Assembly: GCF_022511585.1 (NCBI RefSeq)
Contig: NZ_JAKWBN010000005.1
Coordinates: 124,001-188,000 of the forward strand
Origin: Shimazuella soli
Lineage (GTDB): Bacteria; Bacillota; Bacilli; Thermoactinomycetales; Thermoactinomycetaceae
Direction of reading: 5' to 3'
DNA length: 64,000 nt
Shown: piece after piece, positions 35,173-44,016 of the stretch
Layout of the letters: every line of letters begins with the position of its first letter
Numbering within the stretch: position 1 is the stretch's first letter
Notes under the pieces: model-generated
Told to the model about the DNA's origin: nothing
Databases searched by the model: none
What the model saw: the letters and a program-made list of their open reading frames with translations, nothing else
Position numbers and translations under genes: made by a program

Positions 35173-35788
35173 TTGTGTAAAATAAAACAAAGATTTTATT
35201 AATGAATGAATATAGATTATGATTAAAAATAACTGAAATAACAAATAATAATCTATTATCCGTATTTATATCAAAATAGAAACTTAGAGGGTTATTTACA
35301 AAATATACATAATTGAGCCGATCATTCCTAATTTGCCCCGTTATGATATAACTATCACCAATAGGAGTGTTGCATTATAAAATTGTTTCTTTCGATTCCA
35401 TTGCTATGTTTTTGAGTCCAAGTTGGGGATATTAGTATTATCAATAGATTTACTGGCTTTGAATGTATAGAAAATCTAATTTTTAAAGACTAGCATTTAC
35501 ATAGTGAGCCTAAGATAGCCATATCTTGGGCCGTTTTGTTTGCAATGCCATACTCTAATTTAGTTGTTAATGTAACATCGGCTATAAATATTTTATATTT
35601 TTTTGTAATTGTGACAGAAGTACATAAAACAGCTGTTTATTCATCGGTCTTGAATGAAGTCCTATTTTTACACTGATAAAGGGGCGGAAAATGCCTACTC
35701 ATTCAATATTTTTGAATAGAGTATCATTTTTGCTTATTTTAAATATTTTTCCATTTAGGATACACTTAAAATTAAGGGATGGATTTTC
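35173..35788. other. Intergenic region carrying repeat copy B
   Basis: AT-rich. Besides the repeat at 35461-35538 and its hairpin, no gene is supported. The promoter of the XRE-TPR gene must lie near 35700-35780, but several weak -10 boxes compete. Confidence 0.5.
35461..35538 (+). repeat. Dispersed repeat, copy B, ending in a terminator
   Basis: Diverged partner of 28582-28661. It also ends in a hairpin, GCCTAAGATA/TATCTTGGGC followed by CGTTTTG, and can encode ECIENLIFKD and a stop. The conserved parts are collinear, so it is a real duplication and not two chance terminators. Confidence 0.7.
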
Positions 35789-37075
35789 ATGGATACCATT
35801 AGGAAGCTGATCAGGAAAACTAGGATCGATTTAAAAATCTCTCAAATGGATCTAGTAGACGGAATAAGCGGTTTATCGCAAAGTAATCTCAGTCGTTTTG
35901 AAAAAGGGCAACTTATTTTGGACCAAAATCATATCGACGCACTTCTGAATAAACTCAAAATCAATCACAACAAGATACCGGATTTAATCCGAGAAATGGA
36001 GCGTCAAGAACAAGTAAGTTTCTTTTCTCTAAGGTCACTGGAAAGTATGATTCGCAAAGGAATTTATAACAGAGAAAAATTTAAGGAACTCGAAGGTTTG
36101 ATCGGTAATCCAGCAGCTATTTATTATGCTCGAGGAAAACGGCATCTCATGAAAAGTGAATTGGATAAGGCGAAGAAAAACTACTTAAAAGTAGTAAATA
36201 CAAACGAGGATGATCAGTTTTTAAATGAAAATCTGGTTGCTGGTTCCTATTTAAATCTATCGGCAATTGCTTATAGACAAAATAACTTGCCGCTTGCTTT
36301 CCAGTACGTAGACTCAGGTTTGGAGCACTTGGATGAACAAGGAGAACGGAGATATCTCAAATATTCCCTTATCTATAACAAGTCCTTTTTCTATTTTATT
36401 ATGAAAGATTTAGATGAAGCAGAAGATGCTCTTGAAGAAGCTTGGAAGAATCGGATGAACATAAATGACGATATGCGTACCCGGATTCGAGTTTATGTTC
36501 TAAAAGCATCCATTAAATGGGCTAGAAAATCACAGGATGAAGCGATAAAAATATTAAGTAAGGCGGTTGATCTCGCAGCAATTAACGATCTTACAGATCT
36601 ATCATTTGAACTTTCCATTGACTTAGCTAGATATTGTTTTGAGGTTGGAGAATATCAACTTAGTGAAAGTTGTTTCCGTTCCGCCATGTTGTTCAAGTCT
36701 GATTTGAAAAAACCAAACGATGCCTCTGTTCATACTGAAATAGCTAGACTGCATTTGACTATGAAGCGTTACAGGCAAGCAGAAATGGAAATTCAGCGAG
36801 CCATTTTTGCCGCACGAAAACGCAATGATATATACAAGTTGACGAAAGCACTAATAGTAAAAGGGGAAATTGAAGTAAAAATTGGTTCAACGTCCTACTT
36901 ACAATCAAATTTTATAAAAGCATTATCCTTGTCAAAAGAATATGGATTCAGACAGCTAGAACACGAAATATTATCCTATCTTATTGAACTTGATCCTCTT
37001 CCTGATCATAAAAATGAATTTGCACTCCAGAAGGACATCCTTGAAAAAGAATTAAGAGGAGGAAAGGCAAAATGA
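35789..37075 (+). CDS. XRE-family regulator with TPR domain (RRNPP-like)
   Basis: 428 residues. N-terminal helix-turn-helix: IRKTRIDLKISQMDLVD, then GLSQSNLSRFEKGQ. A long array of TPR-like helical repeats fills residues 75-415 (AGSYLNLSAIAYRQNNLPLAFQYVDSGLEHL, TEIARLHLTMKRYRQAEMEIQRAI). This is the layout of Rap/PlcR/NprR/AimR-type receptors that bind short linear peptides. An 18-codon ORF with a strong ribosome binding site starts inside its stop codon (ATGA), where RRNPP systems usually keep the signal-peptide gene. Target genes unknown. Confidence 0.85.
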   Translation: MDTIRKLIRKTRIDLKISQMDLVDGISGLSQSNLSRFEKGQLILDQNHIDALLNKLKINHNKIPDLIREMERQEQVSFFSLRSLESMIRKGIYNREKFKELEGLIGNPAAIYYARGKRHLMKSELDKAKKNYLKVVNTNEDDQFLNENLVAGSYLNLSAIAYRQNNLPLAFQYVDSGLEHLDEQGERRYLKYSLIYNKSFFYFIMKDLDEAEDALEEAWKNRMNINDDMRTRIRVYVLKASIKWARKSQDEAIKILSKAVDLAAINDLTDLSFELSIDLARYCFEVGEYQLSESCFRSAMLFKSDLKKPNDASVHTEIARLHLTMKRYRQAEMEIQRAIFAARKRNDIYKLTKALIVKGEIEVKIGSTSYLQSNFIKALSLSKEYGFRQLEHEILSYLIELDPLPDHKNEFALQKDILEKELRGGKAK

Positions 37076-37128
37076 TAATGAAAGGCGAACCCCGCACTGA
37101 TATTTTAGGAGAACCAGATCACTTCTAG
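37072..37128 (+). CDS. 18-residue micropeptide overlapping the regulator stop (possible signal peptide)
   Basis: MIMKGEPRTDILGEPDHF. ATG overlaps the TGA of the XRE-TPR gene, and AGAGGAGG lies 9 bases upstream, so translation is well supported. It lacks a hydrophobic secretion signal, unlike Phr or PapR precursors, so export would need another route, or it may act inside the cell or be only a coupling ORF. Receptor pairing is inferred from position. Confidence 0.55.
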   Translation: MIMKGEPRTDILGEPDHF

Positions 37129-37169
37129 CAACAAATACAGCCCTATTCAGCGATTTATTGTTAAGATCG

Positions 37170-37283
37170 AAGATATGATATCTCTTTTATGTATTCTTCA
37201 TTATTCAAGATTGAAGCAAAATGGAGCAGTTATTCATTCAAATATTGGGTATGAAATCCAGTTTGTTTGATGAGCAAATATAG
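37170..37283 (+). pseudogene. Decayed duplicate of the DUF3055-like gene
   Basis: 37170-37208 aligns with 34912-34950 (AAGATAYGATRTYTCTYTTATSTAYTC pattern) and 37219-37283 aligns with the last 65 bases of the gene ending at 35134, including GAGCAAATATAG. About 100 bases in the middle are deleted and the 5' end is missing. The terminator after it is also conserved. Confidence 0.8.
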
Positions 37284-37293
37284 TTCATTTACT

Positions 37294-37320
37294 TCCCCTT
37301 TCTAGGGGATATTTTTTTGT
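37294..37320 (+). terminator. Relic terminator of the duplicated gene
   Basis: TCCCC-tttcta-GGGGA followed by TATTTTTTTG, matching 35144-35172. Confidence 0.75.
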
Positions 37321-37382
37321 TTAGATTACTTTTATGTCCCCATTAGCCTTGCTGTCACTTCGTTTGTTTATGGCTTTAGCCA

Positions 37383-37407
37383 GTTGTGCACGTTTTTTGT
37401 GCACAAC
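37383..37407 (+). terminator. Perfect hairpin before the IS200-like end
   Basis: GTTGTGCAC, loop of seven, GTGCACAAC. Probably part of the mobile-element end or a terminator shielding it. Confidence 0.5.
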
Positions 37408-37413
37408 AGAAAA

Positions 37414-37510
37414 CCACCCGCTATGCGGGTGGATGACAAATGGGTTATACCAAAAAACAGCTAATCTTCGTGCAATCTATATCCGTTTTTCCATTATTTA
37501 CGGGGGGACG
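37414..37510 (+). mobile_element. IS200/IS605 left-end hairpin and tnpA stub
   Basis: CCACCCGC-tat-GCGGGTGG (37414-37432) is a perfect stem like the subterminal hairpin recognised by TnpA of the IS200/IS605 family. Immediately after, ATG 37433 opens MTNGLYQKTANLRAIYIRFS, which resembles the start of a Y1 transposase. It breaks into foreign GC-rich sequence at about 37505. Truncated relic. Confidence 0.5.
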
Positions 37511-37590
37511 ATCGGTAGGAGCAGAAGACATATGTCTAAGCTCAGAGCTAGAAGCTCAAAACCACACAATCGTCCTTTCCATCCCAGATC
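37501..37590 (-). terminator. Large GC-rich hairpin after the 64-codon gene
   Basis: GGACGAT near 37575 pairs with ATCGTCC near 37507, enclosing GAGCT/AGCTC and the palindrome AGACATATGTCT. It sits downstream of the minus-strand gene ending at 37594. Confidence 0.5.
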
Positions 37591-37593
37591 TTG

Positions 37594-37788
37594 CTACTTG
37601 TTGAGATCCCTTCGAAGCTCTTCATAGAATCGCTCCTCGGCTTCGTGGACCCTCGCCTGAGACTGGGCGATTTCTCTGTTCGATGCTCGACTATCACAAA
37701 TCCCTTGGATGGTGATCACCACAAGCCAAGTGAGGAGCATCGCCAGCATGGGGAGAAGCAAATACAGCTCAGGGTGGTTGTTAAACAC
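37594..37788 (-). CDS. GC-rich single-gene unit: small membrane protein
   Basis: 64 residues, GTG start. One membrane helix (LYLLLPMLAMLLTWLVVITI) then a charged helix predicted to be coiled coil (AQSQARVHEAEERFYEELRRDL). G+C is 33/60 in 37621-37680 and codons favour C/G in third position, unlike native genes. No neighbour on the same strand; ends in a large hairpin. No family recognised, probably imported. Confidence 0.55.
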   Translation of the reverse strand: MFNNHPELYLLLPMLAMLLTWLVVITIQGICDSRASNREIAQSQARVHEAEERFYEELRRDLNK

Positions 37789-37849
37789 GATAATCTCGCA
37801 TTCCCCAGCGGTAGCTGGTTAAGCGGACTGGTAACCTCAGTATAATCAA

Positions 37850-38245
37850 ACAAATGCAAAAAGACTAGCAGGATCTGAACCCTTTTAAGGTAATATAAAC
37901 GTCCCTTTAGGGACAGCAAAAGTGGCAAAGGCAATATAGCCTGAACAAAGTGAAGGCTAGCGCTGTATGGGGGTATGTGGACGATTTGAGGAATGTGGGG
38001 CCAAATCTGAAAGTTTTTCTTAATTCTTTACTACTAAACTTACTAGAAGCAAAAATTCATCTTGAATTTTCACTAAAAATAGAATACTATACTTTTAGGA
38101 GCGTCCAAAGAATGCTCCCTGATCCCCACCGGATACCTTTAGGAATGAAGGTTACTCCTGCCTTAGGAAACTGAGGATAGATACGTCGAAGAGAGCCCGG
38201 TGAGGCACCACTCTTGAGGTTACTTGAGAGTGGAATGTAAATAAA
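37850..38245. other. Unidentified structured stretch, possible mobile-element relic
   Basis: No protein recognised. Stems include ACGTCCCTTTAGGGAC near 37900, GGAGC...GCTCC at 38099-38119 and GAGAG/CTCTT pairs at 38190-38240. The mixture of a GC-rich block, an AT-rich insert (about 38010-38095) and another GC-rich block suggests an interrupted structured RNA or element end. A group II intron was considered but no domain V was found. Confidence 0.3.
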
Positions 38246-38280
38246 ACCAAGAACAATTAATCGTTCTTGGTTTTTTTGAA
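38246..38280 (+). terminator. Rho-independent terminator
   Basis: AACCAAGAAC-aattaat-CGTTCTTGGTT followed by TTTTTT. Confidence 0.9.
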
Positions 38281-39200
38281 TTTGGGGTCACCTTACAAGC
38301 CCGTTCAAGATACTACAAAATAGTCATCTAAGTCAAAAAAAACATGCCATTCCTTCGTTAGGATTTAGACGCTCTGGGTAGAGTTTTGGTGCTTATTGTA
38401 AAACGATGGAGGTGACTTTCTTTGAGATAAACATTTTACTCATTGGGTCATTCTTCTTTCTATATTCCACTAAAATATAATGGAGGTTGTTTGAAGAAAT
38501 CTGAGATAATTTACAAGCCATTTTTAGTAAAAAGGTAAATGAAATGAAAAAATCGCCCGTATGTTAGCGGACGATTGGAAAATGGAATGTATTTTACTTA
38601 GGTGGGAAAAAACTGTTTTACATAATATACAATTATTTTAAACATCGTGAGGGGCAGCACCTATAAAAACATTTTTTACATTATGCAATGGAGTTACCAC
38701 CTAGTCTTTGATGTGTATCTATATACCAAGATGGTTATGCAATAAATAGAGCATATAACAAATTTATAAAACAGATGGCTTCTGTACCATACAAGTGAAC
38801 ATTTTTAAGGAAGTTCAGGATCAACGGGACCGGATAGCAGAAGATGTTTATAAGTAGACAAAGTAATCACCGACCTTATGAAATAGTTTTTTCAAATTGA
38901 ATATATAATTGAGGTAAAACTAAGTCAATTCACAGATAAATCATTTGTCTTTATTATAGGATAACCAGAAGAATTTTTTTGAATAAGATTGAAACATATC
39001 CATGTTATTAATTTTCTCATAACAAAAACATAAATCGGCAGCTCTGCAAAAAAATGGATGTACTTTATCGTGATTATGGAAGATGCTGGACAAAAAAGCA
39101 AGTTATTTTAGAAATTGTGATAGAAATCAACATTATTTTAATATTTGTAAAAATGTTATAAATATTTTATGTTAATAGTACAAAGTAAAGGAGTGAGTGA
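38281..39200. other. Long intergenic region upstream of the radical SAM operon
   Basis: No intact gene. A frame ending at 38856 reads QVNIFKEVQDQRDRIAEDVYK and a stop, the tail of an unrecognised protein. A 24-codon ORF at 38406-38480 encodes a hydrophobic peptide (NILLIGSFFFLYS) without a convincing ribosome binding site. The operon promoter probably lies in the AT-rich run 39110-39185. Confidence 0.4.
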
Positions 39201-39431
39201 ATGAAAGATTTGTCCAGAAATATACAAGTCGTTTCCTTTCTCAACAGAGTACAGAAAGATATTCGCTTACATTTAGAGAATGGAGAAAAGATTGATATTC
39301 CATTATGGGATACTAAAATGATCGACATGGGAAATGGTCATTTGTTTGTGATAGGAAAGGTGCTGGATCAGAAAGTTCATTGTCCTGCTAAAGAAAATGT
39401 GCAAAATATTCCAGTTCCATGGAAGCTCTAA
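39201..39431 (+). CDS. First gene of the radical SAM/CYTH operon: 76-residue unknown protein
   Basis: AAAGGAG 8 bases before ATG. Mixed alpha/beta, no membrane segment: MKDLSRNIQVVSFLNRVQKD then LHLENGEKIDIPLWDTKMID, GHLFVIGKVLDQKVHCP and a NIPVPWKL tail. No family recognised. Its 3' end overlaps the next gene by 13 bases, so all four genes are tightly coupled. It could be a substrate or chaperone for the radical SAM enzyme, as small leading ORFs often are, but there is no leader/core pattern typical of RiPP precursors. Confidence 0.65.
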   Translation: MKDLSRNIQVVSFLNRVQKDIRLHLENGEKIDIPLWDTKMIDMGNGHLFVIGKVLDQKVHCPAKENVQNIPVPWKL

Positions 39432-39739
39432 AATATTTAGCTTGGCATTTAATTTATGCTTGTGATGAAAGAGAGATTTACAAGAAACTATCCTCCGAAG
39501 AGCTGGATGATCGGAAAAGCTTTGTCCAATGGGTTAATGATTGTTTGCAAAATGGAGAACGGATACAAACGGTATTAACACAGAAGCATTTGAATGAGAT
39601 AAGTGAATATTTGATTCGAACAGATGAGCACCAATGGAGGAAAGCCTACTTTGACTTTAATTACCATGTCTTGATATTTGGAAATGAAAAGCTCAAAGCA
39701 AAGTTGAATGCATTAGGGGATTTTAATTCAGAATATTAA
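39419..39739 (+). CDS. Second gene of the radical SAM/CYTH operon: 106-residue helical protein
   Basis: ALKYLAWHLIYACDEREIYKKL, then SFVQWVNDCLQNGERIQTVL and DEHQWRKAYFDFNYHVLIFG; largely alpha-helical, two cysteines, no signal peptide. I do not recognise it. It begins inside the preceding gene (overlap of 13 bases) and lies 14 bases before the radical SAM gene. Confidence 0.65.
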   Translation: MEALKYLAWHLIYACDEREIYKKLSSEELDDRKSFVQWVNDCLQNGERIQTVLTQKHLNEISEYLIRTDEHQWRKAYFDFNYHVLIFGNEKLKAKLNALGDFNSEY

Positions 39740-39753
39740 GACTAATAAATGGA

Positions 39754-40875
39754 GTGGTAGTTATAGAAACTAAAGTAACACGTGATAGAACATTGCGTCT
39801 TAAAATCATTGATTCATGTGGAATGACATGTATCTTTTGTCATAATGAAGGTACACCTGTTACATCTGATAATCTCAAAAGTAATAATGGAAAATGGATT
39901 AAGCATGGGAGATCAGGAAGGACTTCTATCTATGTAGAAAATAATAAAGTTACTTTTCTACCAGCTATGATTATGCCTGATGAAGATTTTAGGGTTAATT
40001 TACAAAAGCTTCAAAAGGTATTTCAATTTAAAGAAGTCCATTTAACTGGTGGAGAACCAACACTACATCCATATCTTTCAGATTTAGTGAAAATGATAAA
40101 GTCACTGGGTTTGTCAGTAGCGATGACATCTAATGGAGAGAATGGTATGAAGTGTATTCCTTCGGCATCTAAGGAAGGATTAGAAAAAATCAATTTCTCT
40201 GTTTTTGGAACCACTGGGGAAGAACTGCTCATGGTACAAAATACAGCTTGTCGAGACTCGGACTGGGGAGAGAAAAAAATAGATTCATTGAAAAAATCTA
40301 TTGCATGTGCAATTGAAAATAAAGTGAAAGTGTCTACAAACATTGTAATCGTAGATCAGACACATATAAATCGTATTCATAATCTTCTTAATAATTATCC
40401 ACCCGAGATCAGTGTGCGAATTATGCGTTCGCTAGAAAACAGACAAGAAGCTACCAAAGCAATTAAAGAGTTATTCGAGAAACTTGGGGCAAAATTGGTA
40501 TCGCATCAGATCACAGCAGGTGTATCGGATGAGAGGCATGAGTATGAACTGGAAAATGGAAGACGTGTATGGTTTAAACAACTAAGACATGTTCGCCTTC
40601 CAGAGACTTGTAAAGATTGCATTTACAATAATGAAGAGGATTGTCATGAGGGTTTTTATGGTATTCGAATGTATAAGGATCATATCGGCGGTTATCAGAT
40701 TGGTGTTTGCATCCAAAGAATGGATTTTTGTCAACCACTAGACCAATTTATAGAAAGTAACCAAGCTAAGGAAATTGTAAATTTCCAAAAATCAGAGTAT
40801 GATCGGATAAAAATGGAATACAAAGGGAGAGAAGTGCATTGTCCATTGAATTTGAAGCCAAAGTTATTGAAATAA
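39754..40875 (+). CDS. Radical SAM protein with C-terminal second Fe-S motif
   Basis: 373 residues. Cys22, Cys26 and Cys29 in CGMTCIFCHNEG form the CxxxCxxC cluster; LTGGEPTLHPYL is the SAM-binding GGE motif. C-terminal CKDCIYNNEEDCHEGFYGIRM starting at Cys286, plus a later GVCIQRM cysteine, suggests an auxiliary cluster as in MoaA-like enzymes. About 40 residues are inserted between CxxxCxxC and GGE, longer than usual. Start uncertain: GTG 39754 overlaps its GGAG, and in-frame ATA 39763 has better spacing. Its end overlaps the CYTH gene by 37 bases. Substrate unknown. Confidence 0.85.
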   Translation: MVVIETKVTRDRTLRLKIIDSCGMTCIFCHNEGTPVTSDNLKSNNGKWIKHGRSGRTSIYVENNKVTFLPAMIMPDEDFRVNLQKLQKVFQFKEVHLTGGEPTLHPYLSDLVKMIKSLGLSVAMTSNGENGMKCIPSASKEGLEKINFSVFGTTGEELLMVQNTACRDSDWGEKKIDSLKKSIACAIENKVKVSTNIVIVDQTHINRIHNLLNNYPPEISVRIMRSLENRQEATKAIKELFEKLGAKLVSHQITAGVSDERHEYELENGRRVWFKQLRHVRLPETCKDCIYNNEEDCHEGFYGIRMYKDHIGGYQIGVCIQRMDFCQPLDQFIESNQAKEIVNFQKSEYDRIKMEYKGREVHCPLNLKPKLLK

Positions 40876-41378
40876 ATCCAGCAGAGATGGAGCAAAAAAT
40901 AATGCAAGCTGGCGGGAAAAAGGTAAGAGAGGCTTTGATGAAACGCTATGTATATGACATTGACCCCAATCGCAGAGGGCATTGGATTCGGCTTCGGGAT
41001 GATGGGGATCAAGTTACCTTAACAGTGAAAAAAATCCACCATGATGGGATCAGTGGAACAGAAGAGGAGGAAATAGTTGTACAGGATTTTGAAAAGACCA
41101 ACCAACTCCTTCGATTGATGGGTTTTAGCCCTTCAGCTTATCAGGAAAACCATCGGACAAGCTTTGTATTAGATGGAGCTCAACTAGAGATAGATCACTG
41201 GCCTTTGATCCCGGCATATTTGGAAATCGAAGCTGATTCTTATGAACGGGTAGTCGAAGTTGGGAGAATGCTAGATTTGAAGGAGGAGCAATTGACAGGG
41301 GAAAATACGACCAAAATATATAAACGTTACGGGATCGATTTGGATCAGAAAAGGGAGTTAAGGTTTGTAACTAAATAG
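40839..41378 (+). CDS. CYTH-domain protein (class IV adenylate cyclase/triphosphatase type)
   Basis: 179 residues, TTG start inside the radical SAM gene. It opens with SIEFEAKV, the ExExK triphosphate-binding signature. It continues with basic strand residues RYVYDI, GHWIRLRDDGDQVTLTVKK, the acidic EIDHWPLIPAYLEIEA and ENTTKIYKRYG. CYTH enzymes form a tunnel and act as CyaB-like adenylate cyclases or thiamine/inorganic triphosphatases; sequence alone does not decide. Pairing with a radical SAM enzyme is unusual. Terminator follows at 41387-41423. Confidence 0.85.
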   Translation: MSIEFEAKVIEINPAEMEQKIMQAGGKKVREALMKRYVYDIDPNRRGHWIRLRDDGDQVTLTVKKIHHDGISGTEEEEIVVQDFEKTNQLLRLMGFSPSAYQENHRTSFVLDGAQLEIDHWPLIPAYLEIEADSYERVVEVGRMLDLKEEQLTGENTTKIYKRYGIDLDQKRELRFVTK

Positions 41379-41386
41379 ATTTATGA

Positions 41387-41423
41387 AAGAATCCCATTTA
41401 TATTATGCCTAAATGGGATTCTG
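41387..41423 (+). terminator. Terminator of the radical SAM/CYTH operon
   Basis: AGAATCCCATTT pairs with AAATGGGATTCT, followed by GTTTTATT. Confidence 0.85.
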
Positions 41424-41684
41424 TTTTATTATTTACTTTTATTAAATATATAAAGAATGTTTTTTCAACACCTTGAAATGTAGGGAATAAATTTGTGGAA
41501 ATAGAGGTAAAACTTTAATGTTTCCACGTATCTTATTGCTTTAAGAAAGACAAGCGTAAGTGAGAAAGAGATTAATAGGGAGGGGATCTCTCGTAGTCTG
41601 AATCTATCTGATACTCCTTTCACCTTTGGGAATAGAAGTATACTAAAAATACGGGAACTTCCCCGAGTCACTGGAGGTAAACAG

Positions 41685-42125
41685 ATGTCCTTCGATGGAC
41701 TCAACGTCGAGGAATTGCTGACTGCCCTGAAGGAGCTTACTTCCAACTGGGAACAGGTGACAGTGATTTTCCGTCAGGAAGGATGCTCAGATCGGTTCCG
41801 GGATGAGTTGCAGAAGGCGGTAGACGCTGGCGCTCAGCTCTCTCCAATCAGCGACTGGACCTTGCCCTTGAAAGATAAACAAGATCGACGTCCTTTCGAC
41901 GGGATGACCAGGCAGAAACAAGAGGATGTCCTTGCCGAGATCACCAACCTCTGGGAGGAGGTAGTAATCCTGCGGGAGGCACAAAGGCTTCGGAAAGTAC
42001 ATCCCCAAGAGGAGGAATCCCATGCTTGTCAAATTTGGGATCAAAACCCCTTTCTTTGGGTACTCAAGATGGGTTTGATTCGAGGTCTCATAAAAACGGT
42101 CTTCCCTGAATTGAACCATCAGTGA
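41685..42125 (+). CDS. GC-rich single-gene unit: 146-residue unknown protein
   Basis: GGAGG 7 bases before ATG, with a -10-like TATACT near 41638. Cytoplasmic, helical N-terminus FDGLNVEELLTALKELTSNW, two polar helices (RFRDELQKAVDAGAQL, QKQEDVLAEITNLWEEVVIL). G+C is 33/60 in 41761-41820, against about a third in native genes. Stop is followed at once by a perfect GC-rich hairpin. No family recognised. Flanked by the CYTH operon and the collagen-like gene, neither of which shares its composition. Confidence 0.6.
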   Translation: MSFDGLNVEELLTALKELTSNWEQVTVIFRQEGCSDRFRDELQKAVDAGAQLSPISDWTLPLKDKQDRRPFDGMTRQKQEDVLAEITNLWEEVVILREAQRLRKVHPQEEESHACQIWDQNPFLWVLKMGLIRGLIKTVFPELNHQ

Positions 42126-42133
42126 CAATCGGC

Positions 42134-42160
42134 GGCGTCAGAGTCCACAGTTCTGACGCC
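42134..42160 (+). terminator. GC-rich hairpin after the unit at 41685-42125
   Basis: GGCGTCAG (42134-42141) and CTGACGCC (42153-42160), no T-run. It begins 8 bases after the stop. Confidence 0.65.
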
Positions 42161-42272
42161 CCCGCCACGTTTATCCTCTTTTTCATCATTAAAAATGTGA
42201 CCACAGAGTTTAAAGTCCATTCTTCTTTTCTTAAATAGCATATATTGTTATAAAAAGGAAAGAGGGGTTAAT

Positions 42273-43061
<789 letters not shown>

Positions 43062-43626
43062 TAAAAAGAAGATATATGCGAGAGGCAATATTTCCTCCAT
43101 TTTCCTAATCTCATATGTCAAAGCGAATGTTTAGAAAAAGGAGATCAAATCATTAGACTATAGGATGGTTTCGAACGGGTAGTCAATTATTACAAGACAT
43201 GAGTTTTTCTTTGTAGAGTTATTTGGAGAGATCCTATAACATTCTACAAGAGAAGCACATGTCTTTTTTATCTCAAGAGGAGTACTTATTTAAAGCAGAG
43301 TTATCGAAAAGTCACTCTTTTTGGCCGATCACGAGAACCTATTCAGGTTTAGAGTGGTTGGCCAAAGTGTTGTATATATCAAATCATTGTATTAATCAAA
43401 TGAAAATAAAAGCTACGAACTTGTGATTGGGATAATGATTTATTTTTCTATTTGGAAATTTTCGGTTTCCCTCTCGAGAGAAATAGGGGAGGGGGATGGT
43501 TCTACTCTTGAAAAGTAATACTTTTGTAAATTCTTTTCTTTTTGTACTGTTTAATGATCAGGAAAAATCAAATATAATTCTGATATAATAAAATTTTCAA
43601 TTTAATGGTAACAAGGAGTGAAGTTA
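43062..43626. other. Intergenic region with a degenerate ORF
   Basis: A frame at 43223-43426 (SFLSQEEYLFKAELSKSH, then GLEWLAKVLYISNH) lacks a start with a ribosome binding site and is probably a gene relic. A hairpin-prone CCCTCTC...GAGGG stretch lies at 43470-43496. Confidence 0.35.
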
Positions 43627-44016
43627 ATGAGAAAGATGTTCATTTTTGCGGTATTTTTTTCTGTAGTTTGTCTATTTTCATTTTATGGGGAGACATGGGC
43701 AGCTGAAAAAGTAGTGTACGATAAACTTGTCACTTATACCTCATACTATAATACTTCATCATTCAAAGTAACAAAAAATGAGGCTATTCATGTATATCTG
43801 TCTTGTTCGAATGCAAAAAATCATATCCAATCGGGCTACCTACAACATTTCAATGGAAATAAATGGGTTGCAGTAGATAGCACTAAAATTTATTGTAATG
43901 CCGGATCATTTTTTCTTGATGCAAAATCTAAAGGTGGTTGGTATCGAGTAAGAGTTACTGAACCTAAACCACCTGTTAAAACACATATGACCATATATGC
44001 AACTTCAAAAAAGTAA
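43627..44016 (+). CDS. Small secreted protein with two cysteines, relative of 8922-9353
   Basis: 129 residues from ATG 43627 (AAGGAG 8 bases upstream). Signal peptide MRKMFIFAVFFSVVCLFSFY ending in ETWAA. Mature part has VYLSCSNAKNHIQSGYLQHF and STKIYCNAGS, the same two-cysteine layout and YLQ/YCN/YR pattern as the protein at 8922. Probably a beta-sandwich with one disulfide. Function unknown. Single gene. Confidence 0.7.
   Translation: MRKMFIFAVFFSVVCLFSFYGETWAAEKVVYDKLVTYTSYYNTSSFKVTKNEAIHVYLSCSNAKNHIQSGYLQHFNGNKWVAVDSTKIYCNAGSFFLDAKSKGGWYRVRVTEPKPPVKTHMTIYATSKK

Noticed and set aside
37850-38245. Group II intron
   Set aside because: No reverse-transcriptase frame, no GUGYG start and no domain V could be found.
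38406-38480. 24-residue hydrophobic ORF as a toxin or peptide gene
   Set aside because: No convincing ribosome binding site or antitoxin partner.
39201-39431. RiPP precursor peptide
   Set aside because: No leader/core layout, no Cys/Ser/Thr-rich or repeated C-terminus; kept as unknown.
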